Shown one piece after another: positions 1 through 12,440 of a stretch of DNA of 64,000 nt. The notes beneath the pieces were generated by a model. The model was not told the DNA's origin. It searched no databases and worked only from the letters and a program-made list of their open reading frames with translations. Made by a program: the position numbers and the translations under genes. Every line of letters starts with the position of its first letter. Position 1 is the first letter of the stretch. This DNA is from Dendrocalamus latiflorus (Eukaryota; Streptophyta; Magnoliopsida; Poales; Poaceae): the NCBI GenBank assembly GCA_017311315.1, contig CM029670.1, positions 23,153,449 to 23,217,448 on the forward strand. The letters run 5' to 3'.

Positions 1-264
1 GGGATGGAACACCGTGCGCTGGTGTGCTAACACCGCGCGCCCTGCTAGGGTTTCAGGATACGGCCGAGGGGAGGTGGCGGCCAGGGTTTTCAGCGTAGTA
101 GTCTATCTTACCTGCAGCCCCGCCTCCACATATTTATAGAGCATGTTAATGGGCTTCCACGTTGTAGGCCCATTAGAACCCTAACCCCATATGAATCAAT
201 ATCCCTTTTAGCCTATAAAACCGAATTGTTTATGATTGCCTCTTGGGCACATCACTAACACTTT
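1..264. other. unassigned intergenic DNA
   Basis: No open frame of note and no family recognised. The first 100 bases are GC-rich and the rest AT-rich, so this may be the edge of an element that lies outside the window. Confidence 0.4.
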
Positions 265-510
265 TGGGTAGAGCTTTTAGCTTTGAAATAGTAGCGGTTA
301 GAATAGAAGTGGCTAGAAGTATTGGTATTTGATTTAGCTAGAGCTTTTGGCTTTTGATTGAACTAATTTGGCTGAGCAAATATACGAATTTCCCTTAAAC
401 GTGTGAATTGCAGCACCTTGTATGTATTACGATTCAATATTACACTAGTAATTGGTCTATATCCGAGAAAATAATACAAAAATAGATAAAAAAAAGAAGA
501 GGTGGGAGGT
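265..510. repeat. dispersed repeat, copy 1 of 2
   Basis: This segment is repeated, diverged but colinear, at about 1805-2012. Shared landmarks are TAGAGCTTTTAGC, GTGGCTAGAAGTATT-like text, ATTACACTAGTAATTGGT and an A-rich AAATAGATAAAAAA tract followed by a purine-rich run. No terminal inverted repeats or target duplications were found, so the family is not assigned. Confidence 0.6.
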
Positions 511-539
511 GGAGGTAGCGCAGAGTTGGAGAGGGGAGG

Positions 540-815
540 GGTAGAGGCAGGGGTCAACACGGAGGCGGTGCGTCGGGAGGCGAAGGAGATGACACCGGTG
601 GTGCTAAGGGAGAAGGGGTGATGACCGGTGGAGGTGGAGGCACAGGCGGTGGGATGATGTAGAGGCAGAGGTGGTGAGAGGAGACAGAGATGGAGGCGGC
701 GAAGCTGGCAGGAGGAGGCGGCAGGAGAGGTTGGAATCGAGCATGAGAGAGGAGCAGGTGAAGGCGTCGGCGGAGCATGAGTGAGGCGTCTGGAAATGAC
801 TTTTCGTAGGAAGGC
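540..815. repeat. purine-rich (GGAGG/GGTGG) dispersed repeat, copy 1
   Basis: A G-rich strand with GGAGGTGGAGG-type text that ends GAGGCGTCTGGAAATGACTT. A diverged copy lies at 16170-16425, ending GAGGCTTCTAGAAACGACTT. The open frames on the opposite strand are proline/serine-rich low-complexity shadows. It may be internal sequence of an unrecognised non-autonomous element. Confidence 0.5.
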
Positions 816-1089
816 TCAAGATCGATCACGCAATGTTATGAAATTTCTTCATGTTAGGGAATGTTTGGATGTTAAAGGATTGGCCCAGGATTTAGTTTAT
901 CATTGTCGTGCTATTCTTTGGGTGTTGAAGGAAGGCTCAAGATGAGACAGTGTTACTAAATTTTTGAATAATTGTCGACTAGCAAACTAAAAAAAATTTT
1001 TGGTCAAATTAGAAGTCAAAAGAAATAAAAAAACGAGGGAAAACCAAACCCACAGTTTTTTCATCTTCATTTTGTTCTAATCCACCTAG

Positions 1090-1272
1090 CCAGGGGTACA
1101 ATTGAAGCGGATAATGACGAATACCGCTCATCCTGTATCCTATCTCTATTTTTTTCTCAGAATTAGAGTCGAACACAGATAATACCGAATACCTATTTTT
1201 CCATTCCGTATTCATTCCATAAATCTTTGGACATTCAGTCGGACAGAAATTATCCGCTTTTTTGCACACCTA
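1090..1272. repeat. short inverted-repeat (hAT-like MITE?) copy 1
   Basis: The left side has AAGCGGATAAT at about 1107 and the right side ATTATCCGCTT at about 1250, so the ends are inverted. A diverged relative occupies 1446-1620, sharing GTATCCTAT, CAGAGTT/CAGAATTAGAGT and TTTGCACACCTAC / TTTGCACCTGTACACC. No clear target duplication was found. The family assignment is a guess. Confidence 0.4.
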
Positions 1273-1445
1273 CACAGGACATTGGGTAGTAGGATGCAAT
1301 CAGAGCGAATGCGAAGAGAGTAATCATCGAGATGTCAAAAAAGAGTACTCAGTATTTTTCATCAATTTAGATATGATAATCCTACTATGTGTTATCTTGT
1401 TTCTAAGTGAAGTCACATCAGACATCCTCACATTACTTGACACAC

Positions 1446-1620
1446 GGATATATACGGATGAATATCACTTATCCCGTATCCTATTCCATATTTTTCCTCA
1501 GAGTCAGAGTTGGATACAGATAGCACCGGATATCCATTTACCCCTTCTGTATTTGCTTCACAAGCTTTCGGTTGGTCGGTCGGACAAATATTATCTGCTC
1601 TGTTTGCACCTGTACACCTA
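1446..1620. repeat. short inverted-repeat (hAT-like MITE?) copy 2
   Basis: Diverged second copy of the element at 1090-1272. The two copies are about 175 bases apart in direct orientation, so local duplication or repeated insertion is possible. Confidence 0.4.
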
Positions 1621-1804
1621 GTTATGTAACTTGTTTGTGTATTTGTAAGGCAAAATTAAATTAATTGAGGCAGCTAACCTAGCATTACGAAGTGAAGCGT
1701 GGGAGCCACTTTGAATGGTCTTTTGGGGTTGAAAACTGGCAATGGGTTGTGGACAGCCAAACAGATTGCTTGCTTCACTCATTCCTTCTCCAGTAATCAG
1801 TCTG

Positions 1805-2012
1805 GCTTTTGGCTAGAGCTTTTAGCGGTTAGAAATAGAAATGGCTAGAAGTATTAGTGTTTGATTTGGCTGGAGCTTTCGGCTGAGCAAATATATGAAT
1901 TACACTTGAGTGTGTGCACCCTGTACGTGTTACAATCCATTATTACACTAGTAATTGGTTTACACCCAAAAAAAAGTAAATTGAAAAAATAGATAAAAAA
2001 GAAGAAGAGGCA
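1805..2012. repeat. dispersed repeat, copy 2 of 2
   Basis: Diverged direct copy of 265-510. It contains the shared ATTACACTAGTAATTGGT block and the AAATAGATAAAAAAG tract. Confidence 0.6.
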
Positions 2013-3838
2013 GGAGGTTAGCCTTCGGAGCAACAACTCCGGAACCCTTTGTATAAATCGCACTAATCCAGGATCAGCTAGTGCACATAGTGCATAACAA
2101 AGATAAATATCATACATAATAACAAACTTTATTTAACTGAATATGGGCCTGATGGCCAAAGTTTGTATCAACAGCCCATAGATCAAAATTAAATAATAGC
2201 AGCAAAAAAAATAAAACTGAAGCGGAAGAAGTCCAACTGGCCTACTCACAGACAAACGACAGTAAGACGTGGCCTATACGTCCTGATCTTCACTGAAGTC
2301 AATGAAGGTGTTCTCTGGAAAAAGATGAATTAAGCAACATGAGCACATAAAGTACTCCATAAGTTACACCACGAGGTTTAACAAAGTTAATGCATGCATA
2401 AGGACTAACAAAGAAAGGAATAGTAAGGTTAATTGAGCGTAAAACGAAATTGAAGTAAATAATGTAAGTAGATTCAAAAGCTAATTTGATACAATAGATA
2501 GAAATAAGATTTTAACAAAATAATATTGTTAGTGCAGGCTCCGACCAAACACCAACCTAACCACAGCATCCCACCTGGACCATCTTTCTGAAAAAGATTT
2601 CATATGGATTCCATCCATCCATAAACATTTTATAAACCATTTTTGAAAAACAAAGTCTAATACATGAAAAACTTTACTCAGCTTACCCATGACCATGAGT
2701 ACGACTATCCAGGATAGTTTATACACTCTACAGACATTGTACAATATTACCCACATGATATGATTATCTCATAATGTTGGCCGTTACACGCTTCTATAGG
2801 CGTGCGATTAAGAAAATTATAACAAGGACTTTACAATGCAAAACCTTCAACCTGACCAAGCAAACACTAAGGTTTCACTCCAGCAAGGAAACCACCAGAT
2901 CGGGACCCCCTCTTGAGCTGAGTGAGACTTGACATGGCCTACGCCACGCTTACTTTCAACCTACAGCGAGATTCAGGTTAGGACCTGCAAATTAGTCAGT
3001 CAAGACTGTCCCATACCAGCCTTGCGGTAGTACAATAGAGCTTTGTAGCAGTAGCTCATAGACCGGTCCTTAATTTGACTTAGGCTCAAACCACATACCC
3101 CTTCTACCTAATAATGAACATTGTGTCACCGAACAGTAATGCATGCCAGCACCACCACCTAACCATTAGCCTAAGTTTAAACCAAATTTTATATTTTGTT
3201 TTGAAGCATTTTACATACCTTTTTAACCCACTGAAGTCAAGAATACATTTCAAAAGCTTAACGTTTCATGTGAAAAAGTATTCCAACCTTGGATTATTCA
3301 AGCATGGCTAAGCTTTGCTACAAAATGTCTAGTTGATACTATTGTACTAACTTGGTTTTACTCTATGGTGACAAGGCAAAGGAATTGGGATAACTAGAAT
3401 TTAAATCGAATTTAAACTAGGTTTGAATAAAAGTACGCATGCCTAATAGTTTAAAAACAATATAAATAATTTAAATTTCTAGAAGCAATATGATTAAATG
3501 TGTAACTTGCCTTTCTCTGAAGTTTGTTGCTGTGAATCGTTGAACAAGTACTCTCCGGAATAGTCATAATCTACACATACAAATAACCCACCGTACACAA
3601 ATAAAATTTAAAGAAATTTAATTGCACTCCAAAAATTATAAAATATATGTTGGAAGACATATTATGAATTTAGGAGAAAGAATCAATGGATTTGGAGCTC
3701 GTATGAGGGAGAACGAATCTTCTAAAGTTTGCCGGATAAGAAAATGCTGAAAATGAAAAGGAGGGAATATTGTTGGAATATTCCACTCGGTTTGGCTGAA
3801 AACAAAAGTTAAACATGCTGATTTGAGGGGCCACCTTG
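2013..3838. other. intergenic DNA, no gene seen
   Basis: AT-rich sequence without a convincing coding frame on either strand. Short frames at 2529-2756 (-) and 3114-3311 (+) have no recognisable domain. It ends at the TTG target duplication (3836-3838) of the CACTA element. Confidence 0.5.
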
Positions 3839-3867
3839 CACCACCAGACTAGCAGTCTTTCGTGAGG

Positions 3868-4250
3868 GTTTATAATTTTTGTGACGGGCCCGCAACAAAC
3901 ACACAGGAAAATATATTATAGTGATGGTTTCACTTATGCTCACAGTAAAATGATAATTATAGTGACGGTTTAACATAAGCTCACATGAAAATTATAATTA
4001 TAGTGATGGTGTAGTTTGAACCCACAGGAAAATTTAAATTATCGTGGAGGCCCTCGATACCCCTGAGGAAAATTTTTTTCCTGTAGGTTATCCACCTTCA
4101 CAAAAATTGTTTCTATCATCTGCTTGCCAACAATTCACTCCCGCGCCAAAAAATTAGCCTTTGCCGCCAGCAACATCAAGGAGGGGAAATTATTTTAATT
4201 ATTTTTTTATCGATATTTTTCTTGAGCGTTTAAACACACAGGAAAAAGAA
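3868..4250. repeat. 5' subterminal repeats of the CACTA element
   Basis: Repeated short motifs ACACAGGAAAAT, CTCACAGTAAAAT, CTCACATGAAAAT and CCACAGGAAAATTT in one orientation. In En/Spm such subterminal motifs are bound by TnpA; that role here is inference. Confidence 0.75.
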
Positions 4251-4263
4251 GTGACCTAAAAAC

Positions 4264-4945
4264 CCTAAATCCCACCTTCTCTCCTCCCACTATCTCCCAG
4301 ATCTATTTCCCACCCGCAGCCGCCTGGCATTCTCCATCCCGCCGCCGCCGCCTCATTTCGCCTCAATCCGCCGGCCACGCTCCGCGCTCCACCACCGCCG
4401 GCCACGCCTCCGCGCTCCACACCGCTCGTCTCCCTCCTGACCGCGCCGCCGCCCTTCTCCGGACCGCGCCGCCGGCTCCACCGCACCGCCTCCCTTGTGA
4501 CCGCGCCGCCTCCCTTTTGACCGCGCCTCCGGACCACCGCCGGCCACGCCTCCGCGCTCCACCACCCCGCCCTTCTCTGGCTCCACCGCTCCACCACCCC
4601 GCCCTTCTCCGAACCGCGCCGCTGGCTCCACCGCGCCGCCTCCCTTGTGACTGCGCCGCTGGCTCCACCGCGCCGCCTCCCTTTTGACCGCGCCTCCGGA
4701 CCACCGCCGGCCACGCCTCCGCGCTCCACCACCCCGCCCTTCTCTGGCTCCACCGGTCGTCTCCCTCCTGACCGCGCCGTCGCCCTTTTCCGGATTGCGC
4801 CGCCGGCTCCACCGCGCCGCCTCCCTTGTGACCGCGCCGCTGGCTCCACCGCGCCGCCTCCCTTTTGACCGCGCCTCCGGACCACCGCCGGCCATGCCTC
4901 TGCGCTCCACCACCTCGCCCTTCTCTGGCTCCACCGCCGGCACAG
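4264..4945. repeat. GC-rich minisatellite in CACTA 5' region
   Basis: Imperfect tandem repeats of CCGCGCC/GGCTCCACCGCGCCGCC-type text. The marker GACCGCGCCTCCGGACCACC recurs at about 4519, 4686 and 4867, giving periods of about 167 and 181 bases. Long frames on both strands here are low-complexity (Arg/Gly or Pro/Ser/Arg) and I do not call them genes. GC-rich leaders upstream of the transposase are common in grass CACTA elements. Confidence 0.8.
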
Positions 4946-6034
4946 TTCTTTCTTTCTTTTTTATGAAACTTAGTAGTTCAACATTTGCATATGTATGCAG
5001 TGCACTGATGTTGGTAAATGTGTGTTTCTTTCAGCAAGTTATTTGTGAGCCGGAACAAGGTGTGTTTGAGTCGGTGTGACGAGCCGGAACACTGAAGAAA
5101 GCTGACCTGTTGGGCGAGCAACTTCGAAAAGAACCTAGTAAGTTCCTCCATGACCCAATGTAAATTATTAGGTCTGAGTACACCCAAGTGGCCAAATCAC
5201 TTCTTATTTAGGAAATGCAAGCAGAATTGTGTCACATGCTGTTATGTACATGAATGGCTGCATCGCTCGATCTTCAACTAGACATGAGACAAGATTGATG
5301 GCAAGCTATGGGTTTTAGTGGGGAAGTTCTTCCAATTAATTCTTAGTCTGTTAATTTGTAACATCCAGTTCCCTATATATGTAGACTTGACTGCAGTGTT
5401 TGTATTTGCTATGTAAGGTAAACTGGCAAGTGATATATAGGAGAGGGAAATAAATCAATAACAGCCATAGAGATAGCAAAATTGTCTTGGTGTAACTTCA
5501 ATTGTGTTATACTGCCTTTGTTTGCTTATAATAAGGTATTTCATGTCATCATATTTATCAAACAATCATTAAGTACAGTATTGCTATCTTATGGCCTTAC
5601 GTTTGAAGATGTAAACTGACCATGTTCAAGTTGTAGGAAATAGAAAATTGAATTTTAGACAAAATATTGCTATCTTATGGCCTTATGTATTTACATTCCG
5701 ACTGACCTTGTTTTCTTGCATGGTCTTTGTTTACTTTGTGATTATGCCATTTGTTTAAAAGATGCTTAGTGCCATTATCACATAAAGGCCCTGAATACTT
5801 CTAATTGGTTGTGTCATAATAATATTTAGGTGTTGTTTAACAAAACAGATACTTAGCATCATCTATATATTTTCCTTTTCTTACTCTACAACTTGTCGCA
5901 TTGACTTGGCTCAATTTTATTAGTATAAAGGTGCACATGGAAGTTTCTTAGTATCTGGTAGGCTAAGTAATGGTGTGACATCAATATTTTTTTTACTAAA
6001 TGGCAAACTTATCTTGTTGAAACAGAAATATATA

Positions 6035-8530
6035 ATGGCAGATCGAGAGTGGATATATAGTGGTTGGGGTCATGGTTCTGCACTCTCTAATGAATGGATT
6101 GAACAAACAAACCGGTTTTTGGATCATGCCTTCTCCATAAATGGTTTAGTTATTTCTAGTACTATTAGATGTCCATGTGCCATGTGTCGCAACTATGTGA
6201 TGCACAAAAGGAATGTTATAGAGATGCACTTGTGTAAGTATGGGTTTAAAGAAAATTACAAAACATGGACATCACATGGGGAGACAATTGTTAGGCAAGA
6301 GGGACATGCATCTTCAATTTCCCATGAGGGATTTGATGAAGTTGATCATATAGATAATATGTTGGTTGATCTAGCTGTTGTCCAACCACCCATAAGAGAT
6401 GAAGAGCCAACACCTTCTGTCAATGCTTTCTATAAAATGGTTGCTAGTGCCGATGAATTGGTTCATGATAACACAATGCACTCAAGTCTTTCTGCTGTAG
6501 CCCGTCTGCTAGCTCTCAAGTCTGAGTTCAATATGTCGATTGCACACTATGACAGTACATTAAAATTGATCCATGAACTACTTCCACCGGGTTCTAAGTT
6601 GGCAGAGGACTTCTACCATTCAAAGAAACTATTACAGGGTCTCGGTATGACATATACTAAAATTGATGTATGCTACAATAATTGTATGTTATATTACAAA
6701 AATAATGCCAATAAGGACAAGTGCGATTTTTGTGACACCCCTCGCTACGAGGAAGGAAACAATAAGGTTCCACAGAAAGTGTTGCGGTATCTCCCCATTA
6801 AAGATCGACTGCAAAGGTTATATGCACATGAGGGGACCGCAAAGACAATGCAATCACATAGACAGTCCACTTCTAATAAACTTGTGCACCCATGTGATGG
6901 TGAAGCATGGAAACAGTTTGATATAGATTTTTCAGACTTTGGTTCAGATCCTAGAAATGTGCGACTTGTTATTGCAACCGATGGTTTCACACCATTTAGT
7001 TTGGGTGCAGCTCCGTACTCTTGTTGGCCGATCTTTGTGTCTCCTTTGAACTTACCCCCTGGTGTGCTTTTGAAGTCTGAGTACATATTCCTTGCACTTG
7101 TTATAGCAGGCCCAAAACATCCTGGAACCAAGTTAGGTGTTCTTATGCAGCCGTTAGTTGATGAACTTCTTGAATTGTGGGTGGGGGTTGAAACACGGGA
7201 TGCTTCACAAAAGGAAAAATTTACCATGAGGGTAGCCTATCTATGGTCTGTCCATGATTGTCCTGCTTATGGTAACTTTGCTGGATGGAGTACTCATGGC
7301 TTATTTGCATGCCCAGTTTGTCTTTGCGATACCAAAGCATTTCGACTTCGTAACGGTGGCAAAGCATGCTGGTTCGATTGCCATAGGCGTTTCCTACCTA
7401 TGAACCATGAATTCAGGACCCAAGCCAATAGCTTTCGAAAGAACACAATAGTGCTAGATGAAGCACCAAGGATTTTATCAGGAGAGGAAGTGCGAGAATG
7501 TATGGATAGACTTGTAGGTCATGCAAAGAGTTTTGGTAAACTACACAATTGGACCCATGTAAATTGCTTTTGGCAACTTCCGTACTTTCACAAGTTACTC
7601 CTCCCACACAATATTGATGTAATGCATAATGAAAAAAATGTAGCTGAGGCTATATGGAACACATGCTTTGACATACCTGATAAGAGCAAAGACAATGTGA
7701 AGGCTAGGCAAGATTTGGCTGAAATTTGTAATCGACCATCATTGCACTTAGAGTTCAAGGACAATAGGAAGTGGCATAAGCCAAGGGCAGCATTTTGCAT
7801 TGATAAGAATGATAAGACAATTATACTCAAATGGTTTCAATCTCTAAAGTTTCCGGATGGGTATGCAGCAAACATTAGGCGTGGGGTCAATTTGTTGCAA
7901 AGGAAGATATTTGGCCTAAAAAGTCATGATTATCATATCTTCATGGAACGTTTACTTCCTGTGGCTTTTCGGGGGTTCATTGCAGAAAATGTATGGGTTT
8001 GTTTGGCTGAGCTAAGTTTTTTCTACCGGCAATTATGTGCTAAAGAACTAAGTAAGGATATTGTATGTGCACTTGAAGAGAATGTTGCTATCCTTCTATG
8101 CAAGTTAGAGAAGATATTCCCTCCGGGTTTTTTCAATCTTATGCAACATTTGATAATACATCTTCCGCGTGAGGCTCGACTTGGAGGTCCTGTCCTATCA
8201 CGCTGGATGTATACATATGAGAGGTAAAAAGTAGTAATTTTTTCCTTTTCATATGCTCATGTAGAAGTACTAATTACATGTGTTGGTACTTATAGGGAAA
8301 TTGGAAAGCTTAGAAAGAAGGTAAGAAATAAGGCCCGTGTAGAAGGATCCATTGTGGAAGCTTATCTTGTGGAGGAGAATGCAAATTTCGTCTCTCTTTA
8401 TTTCAGTCCTAAAGTTAGGTCAACCAGAAATAAGGTTCCTCGGTACGATGACGGTGCTTCTACATTTGAAACTTCATGCAACCTGCAAATTTATTGTATG
8501 ATTCACTTATTGTTATGTGTGCATTTGCAG
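6035..8530 (+). CDS. TNP2-type CACTA transposase (TnpD-like)
   Basis: Probable DDE transposase that would cut the CACTA ends and work with a TnpA-like partner in the nucleus. The start chosen is the ATG at 6035 (MADREWIY...), the usual opening of the Transpos_assoc domain; the open frame reaches back to 5975, but the upstream residues look like translated leader. Order along the protein: Transpos_assoc domain at about residues 3-75 with clustered Cys (RCPCAMCRN); TNP2 domain (PF02992 type) from about 200 to 540, with ATDGFTPFS near 314, CPAYGNFAGWST near 408 and IDVMHNEKNV near 526; then a DUF4218-like C-terminal part with NLMQHLIIHLPREARLGGP. Exon 1 ends at 8223 (AG/GTAAAA) and exon 2 starts at 8296 (TTATAG/GG), continuing RREIGKLRKKVRNKAR. 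No stop or frameshift was seen. The frame then runs on into the next gene without a stop, so the C terminus is uncertain: either a separate protein or a fusion. Confidence 0.88.
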
Positions 8531-8533
8531 GTC

Positions 8534-11457
8534 ATGAGCAGCCTTCGCCACAATAGGCTTGTGGGAAAAAAGCGTGCAGCTACCCGTCCATCCAATACAT
8601 CCAATACTGATGGTGCCAACTCCCAAAGAAGCGTGCCTTCCAGCAACACCAACTGTACAAGGACCGCTACTAACCAGAATGACGAGCAACCTGCAAAGAG
8701 AGGGCGGAAGATTAGGTCAAGGACCCAATTGAGGCTGCCACCACGTGGCCGGAAGGTGGCTCTTGTGCCTAGCGGTGACCTGTAAGTATATACTCATATT
8801 TTCAATTTGCAGTTTTAGTCCACACCTCTAAATTGTTGTAATAGTTGATAGAAAAAAGATGATTGCTTGCTTGATGTTCTATTTGCTGCACACATCATTT
8901 GTATATTTATGTCAGCTTGCTGTTGTAAATGAGAAATCAAACACCAAGTAAATGAGTACATGGAAGTATGGAACCACATTAGGCATGTAGTTTTGATTTC
9001 TTATGAGTTTTTTATTGTAGTTTGAGTGATAGGTATGTGAAATTTTGAAGGAAACAATAAGCAAAAAAACTAAGAAAAATGCTTGTATTGACCATATCTA
9101 CAGACAATTCAAGTATGACCCCTACAACCCCAAAGATTACAAGTATAGTTCACAACTTGGAGTCATTCTCAAGCGAGAATACCCAGGATCTGTCAAGGAC
9201 CTTGATGATCAAGGTAGAGTTATACGTGTGCGCCCTGCACTTCATTGGGATGATTACTACTTGCAAGAAGATGACCAAGGAGAAACAAATGCAGATCGAG
9301 TGAAGAATGAATTTTGGGTATGGTAGCTGCCCCTAGTTTATGTTAATGTGTTTATTCCTTTATCTGAATTCATGCCTTCCTACATAACATGCAGAGCTTG
9401 TTTTCTGTTAGAGAAGATCTTCAGGATGAGGCAAATCGTGTTCTGGAAAACTATTGTGATAAAAGAGTAAATGATATAATTTACCAACTTCGTTTAGATT
9501 CTGTCAAAACTTATTTTCAAAAAACGGCTGGAGAGAACCCTGATGATGACCTAGCTCGTCCTATAGAACTTTCCGAAGAGGAATACATTATAGGCTGGGT
9601 TAGTTGGGTGAACCAGGAAGACTGGCCTCTTCTTGCACACCATTGGGCCACTGAACAGTACCTCACAAAGAGAAAGAAGGCCCAGGATTCAAGGGCAAAA
9701 TCTGTAGATAATGCTCAAAACAAAGGTGGATCGCGTCCATTTACTGAGACACAACAATGGCTGGTACTTAAATCTATTTGTTAACCACTATATCTTTTGC
9801 TATTACTCCTGTTTAAAGGTCTTTTTCCCTCTAATGTATGGTGGCTGATCTTGTAGAACCACAAGTTTGGTCCTGAGAAGGCTACTGGTCTCAACACATT
9901 TGCAGTTATGAAATCAGGTGCTAAAAATATGGATAGCACAGGAAGTAGTGGGGCAGTGAGCAGCCATAAAGCACAAAAAATCATGGTACACATACATTTT
10001 TATCTTACCATTCTTTGCGTTATATCAATTTTTCATTGTTTGTGATTAAATGAGTATCTATGTTGCTGATAGGATGATTACAACATAGCTGTTAGCTCTA
10101 AACAAAATGAGAATTTAGATGAAAATGGATTAGATGGGAAGGCTCTTTATACAATTGGTGGGGGATTGCCTCATGGTCGTGTTCCAATTGGTAATGGTGC
10201 TGTCAAAAAGGCTGATGTTATATCAGCCGCAAAAGCTAGAAACTGTAGGCCATCAACCACACAATCTCATCGAAACTTGGTACGTGAAAATGCTCAACTT
10301 CATCGCCAGCTACAAGTTCACCAACGACTTATCAGGGTAACTATATAGATGTAATGCTTCAATATTTTTGGTTCTATCTGACCTTCTGTAGTATTTCTAA
10401 TTTAATTCTTCTTTTAGGTGCTTTATGAGAAGATTGGAGAGGAACCACCTGCCGATGAAGATCTGATGCCACCTACTGATGATGATCTGATGTCACCTGC
10501 GCATATTCAGGTTAGTTGTGTTGTTGTTGCAAAATTGTCTTTAGGGAAAACAATCACCTGACAATCTTGGTGCCCTTTTGTTTTTTGATTTGAACAACTT
10601 CATCAAGGAACTAATTATTTTTGATATGGCAGAATGCCAACATACAATGCGGCAGTTCACAGGCTTCCTGTTGATTATTGTAACACCTGGGCATAGCCTC
10701 TTTCTTAGTTGTAAGTTTATGGTAAGGTAGCAAGAAATGCACCCCTATTAGATCAATGAGTTGGCTCCCTCTTCTTGGGCATAACCTCTTCCTGTTTTGC
10801 ACCCTCATATCAATAAGTTTGCTACCTATTACTTATATCTACATAAGATTGATTCATTTGCCAACTTATACCAGTGCTGTTGTGATGAATATATTCAACC
10901 TTTTGGAAAAAAATGTTCTGTCATATTTATATTACAAACAGATCTAGTTTATGATATCAATCTCCACTATGTATGTTTGTCATATTGTAGTAATTCCAAA
11001 TGCAGATGCCCACTTTCCCTCTATAAGTTTCTGTATTTCTAAATGGAATAAAGCATTGATATAAACTTGGCATCTATCTGTAAACAAATAGCATCATGAT
11101 TCTCTAGTCTTTTTGCTGTAATGGAAGTAAATTAATTTCTGTTTAGTGTACTCTTGCTCTGCATTCATTTTTTTACTTTACACTTCTGTATATTTGCTTT
11201 ATTATTCCATTTCTTCCTCTATGTGTCTTAATTCATTGCAGCGAACTGGATCTTCACATGCGGGATCTCACCAACACCGTGCAAATGGTGTCGATGGCAC
11301 TGCAAATGGAGACATGGACAGTGAGGACAACGTCGACTCTGAGAACAACATCGACTCTCAGAACAACATCGCCCCTAGGCACACCATCATGCAGCACGTC
11401 ATTAGGCAGGAGGGTAATTCCACCGACGAGATCAGAGCTAACCCATCCCAGGCATAG
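8534..11457 (+). CDS. TnpA-like (Ptta/En/Spm, Transposase_24 type) protein
   Basis: Probable DNA-binding accessory transposition protein. A seven-exon model stays open from ATG 8534 to TAG 11455-11457: 8534-8781, 9062-9317, 9395-9763, 9857-9985, 10073-10336, 10418-10510 and 11242-11457. That is 524 residues, with GT-AG junctions and all introns but the first in phase 0. The first acceptor (AATAAG/C at 9061) was chosen because it keeps the frame. Basic N-terminal part (KRAATRPS, KRGRKIRSR); a core with FKYDPYNPKDYKYSSQLG, then LHWDDYYLQEDD; a Ptta/En/Spm signature around WPLLAHHWATEQYLTKRKKAQ and GGSRPFTETQQWL. A heptad-like stretch (LVRENAQLHRQLQVHQRLI) could be a coiled coil. The acidic tail has DSENN-type repeats. 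No break was found, unlike the other CACTA copies in the window. Confidence 0.8.
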
Positions 11458-11924
11458 TGTACTGGAAGGAAAATGATAACATGCAGAAAATGATGAGAGT
11501 AGGATTCACCTTTTGGTAGCAACCTTGGTAGAGTTCTAAACTTTTGGTCAGTAGAAAAGATACTATGTGATGCATGTTTGTTTATATTCACTAATGCCTA
11601 GATATGGATTGGGCATTACTTGCTCCAACCTGTTGTGACTGATCTAGAAGCTAGACTTCAAGAAACTTGCTTGGACTTTTGGTCTTGTGGATGTGATATA
11701 AGTCAATATGATATGTGATGGATGGAATTATTGATCTGAATTTTGTGTATGATTTGTCAGCTAGCTGAATGTATGATCTGAATGTATGATTTGGAGATAA
11801 TTATTGATCTGAATGTATGATCTTCTGAGAATTAATTATTGATCTGAATGTGGTTTGCTGTCATTACTGATCTGAATGTATGATCTGAGAATATATTGTG
11901 GTTTGCTGTCATTTTTTCCCTGCT

Positions 11925-12440
11925 GGTTCAGATTTCCCTGTTCAGTGTGGGTTCAGTTTTCCTGTGGGTTGAGCACGCAAGAAAATTGTTCAGTTTTCCT
12001 GGGGGTTCAACACACAAGAAAATTCATCATTTTTCCTGTAGGTTGAACACACATGAAAATTTAACAATTTTCCTGTAGGTTGAACACACATGAAAATTTA
12101 ACAATTTTCCTAGAAGTGAACACACACGAAAATTAGTCATTTTCCTGGAGGTTCTCACACACATGAAAATTTACTATTTTCCTGTGAGTTTTAATTTCCT
12201 GTCGGTTAACCACACACGAAACAGAAACATGCAGATGTGAGGAAACACTATTTTTTCCTGTGCTGGCCCGTCAGGGAATCCCGTCAGGAATTATTTTCCT
12301 GGAGGTATACTCTCACGCAAATGTTTTTTCCCTGTCGAAATTATCATGTGGGTTCTTCCCTGACGGGGTACTCACAGGATACTTATTCGTGAGGGCGAAA
12401 CATATTTTCCTGTGAGTTTGTCACCCTCACGAAAAGTCTT
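11925..12440. repeat. 3' subterminal repeats of the CACTA element
   Basis: About a dozen copies of TTTTCCTGTAGGTTGAACAC / ACACATGAAAATTTAAC-type units, partly inverted relative to the 5' subterminal block (TTTTCCTGTG versus CACAGGAAAA). Likely TnpA binding sites by analogy with En/Spm. Confidence 0.8.

Noticed and set aside
2529..2756. 75-codon minus-strand ORF
   Set aside because: No recognisable domain and no neighbouring exon-like sequence.
4265..4943. Long overlapping ORFs on both strands
   Set aside because: GC-rich minisatellite; Arg/Gly or Pro/Ser-only composition, open in several frames at once.
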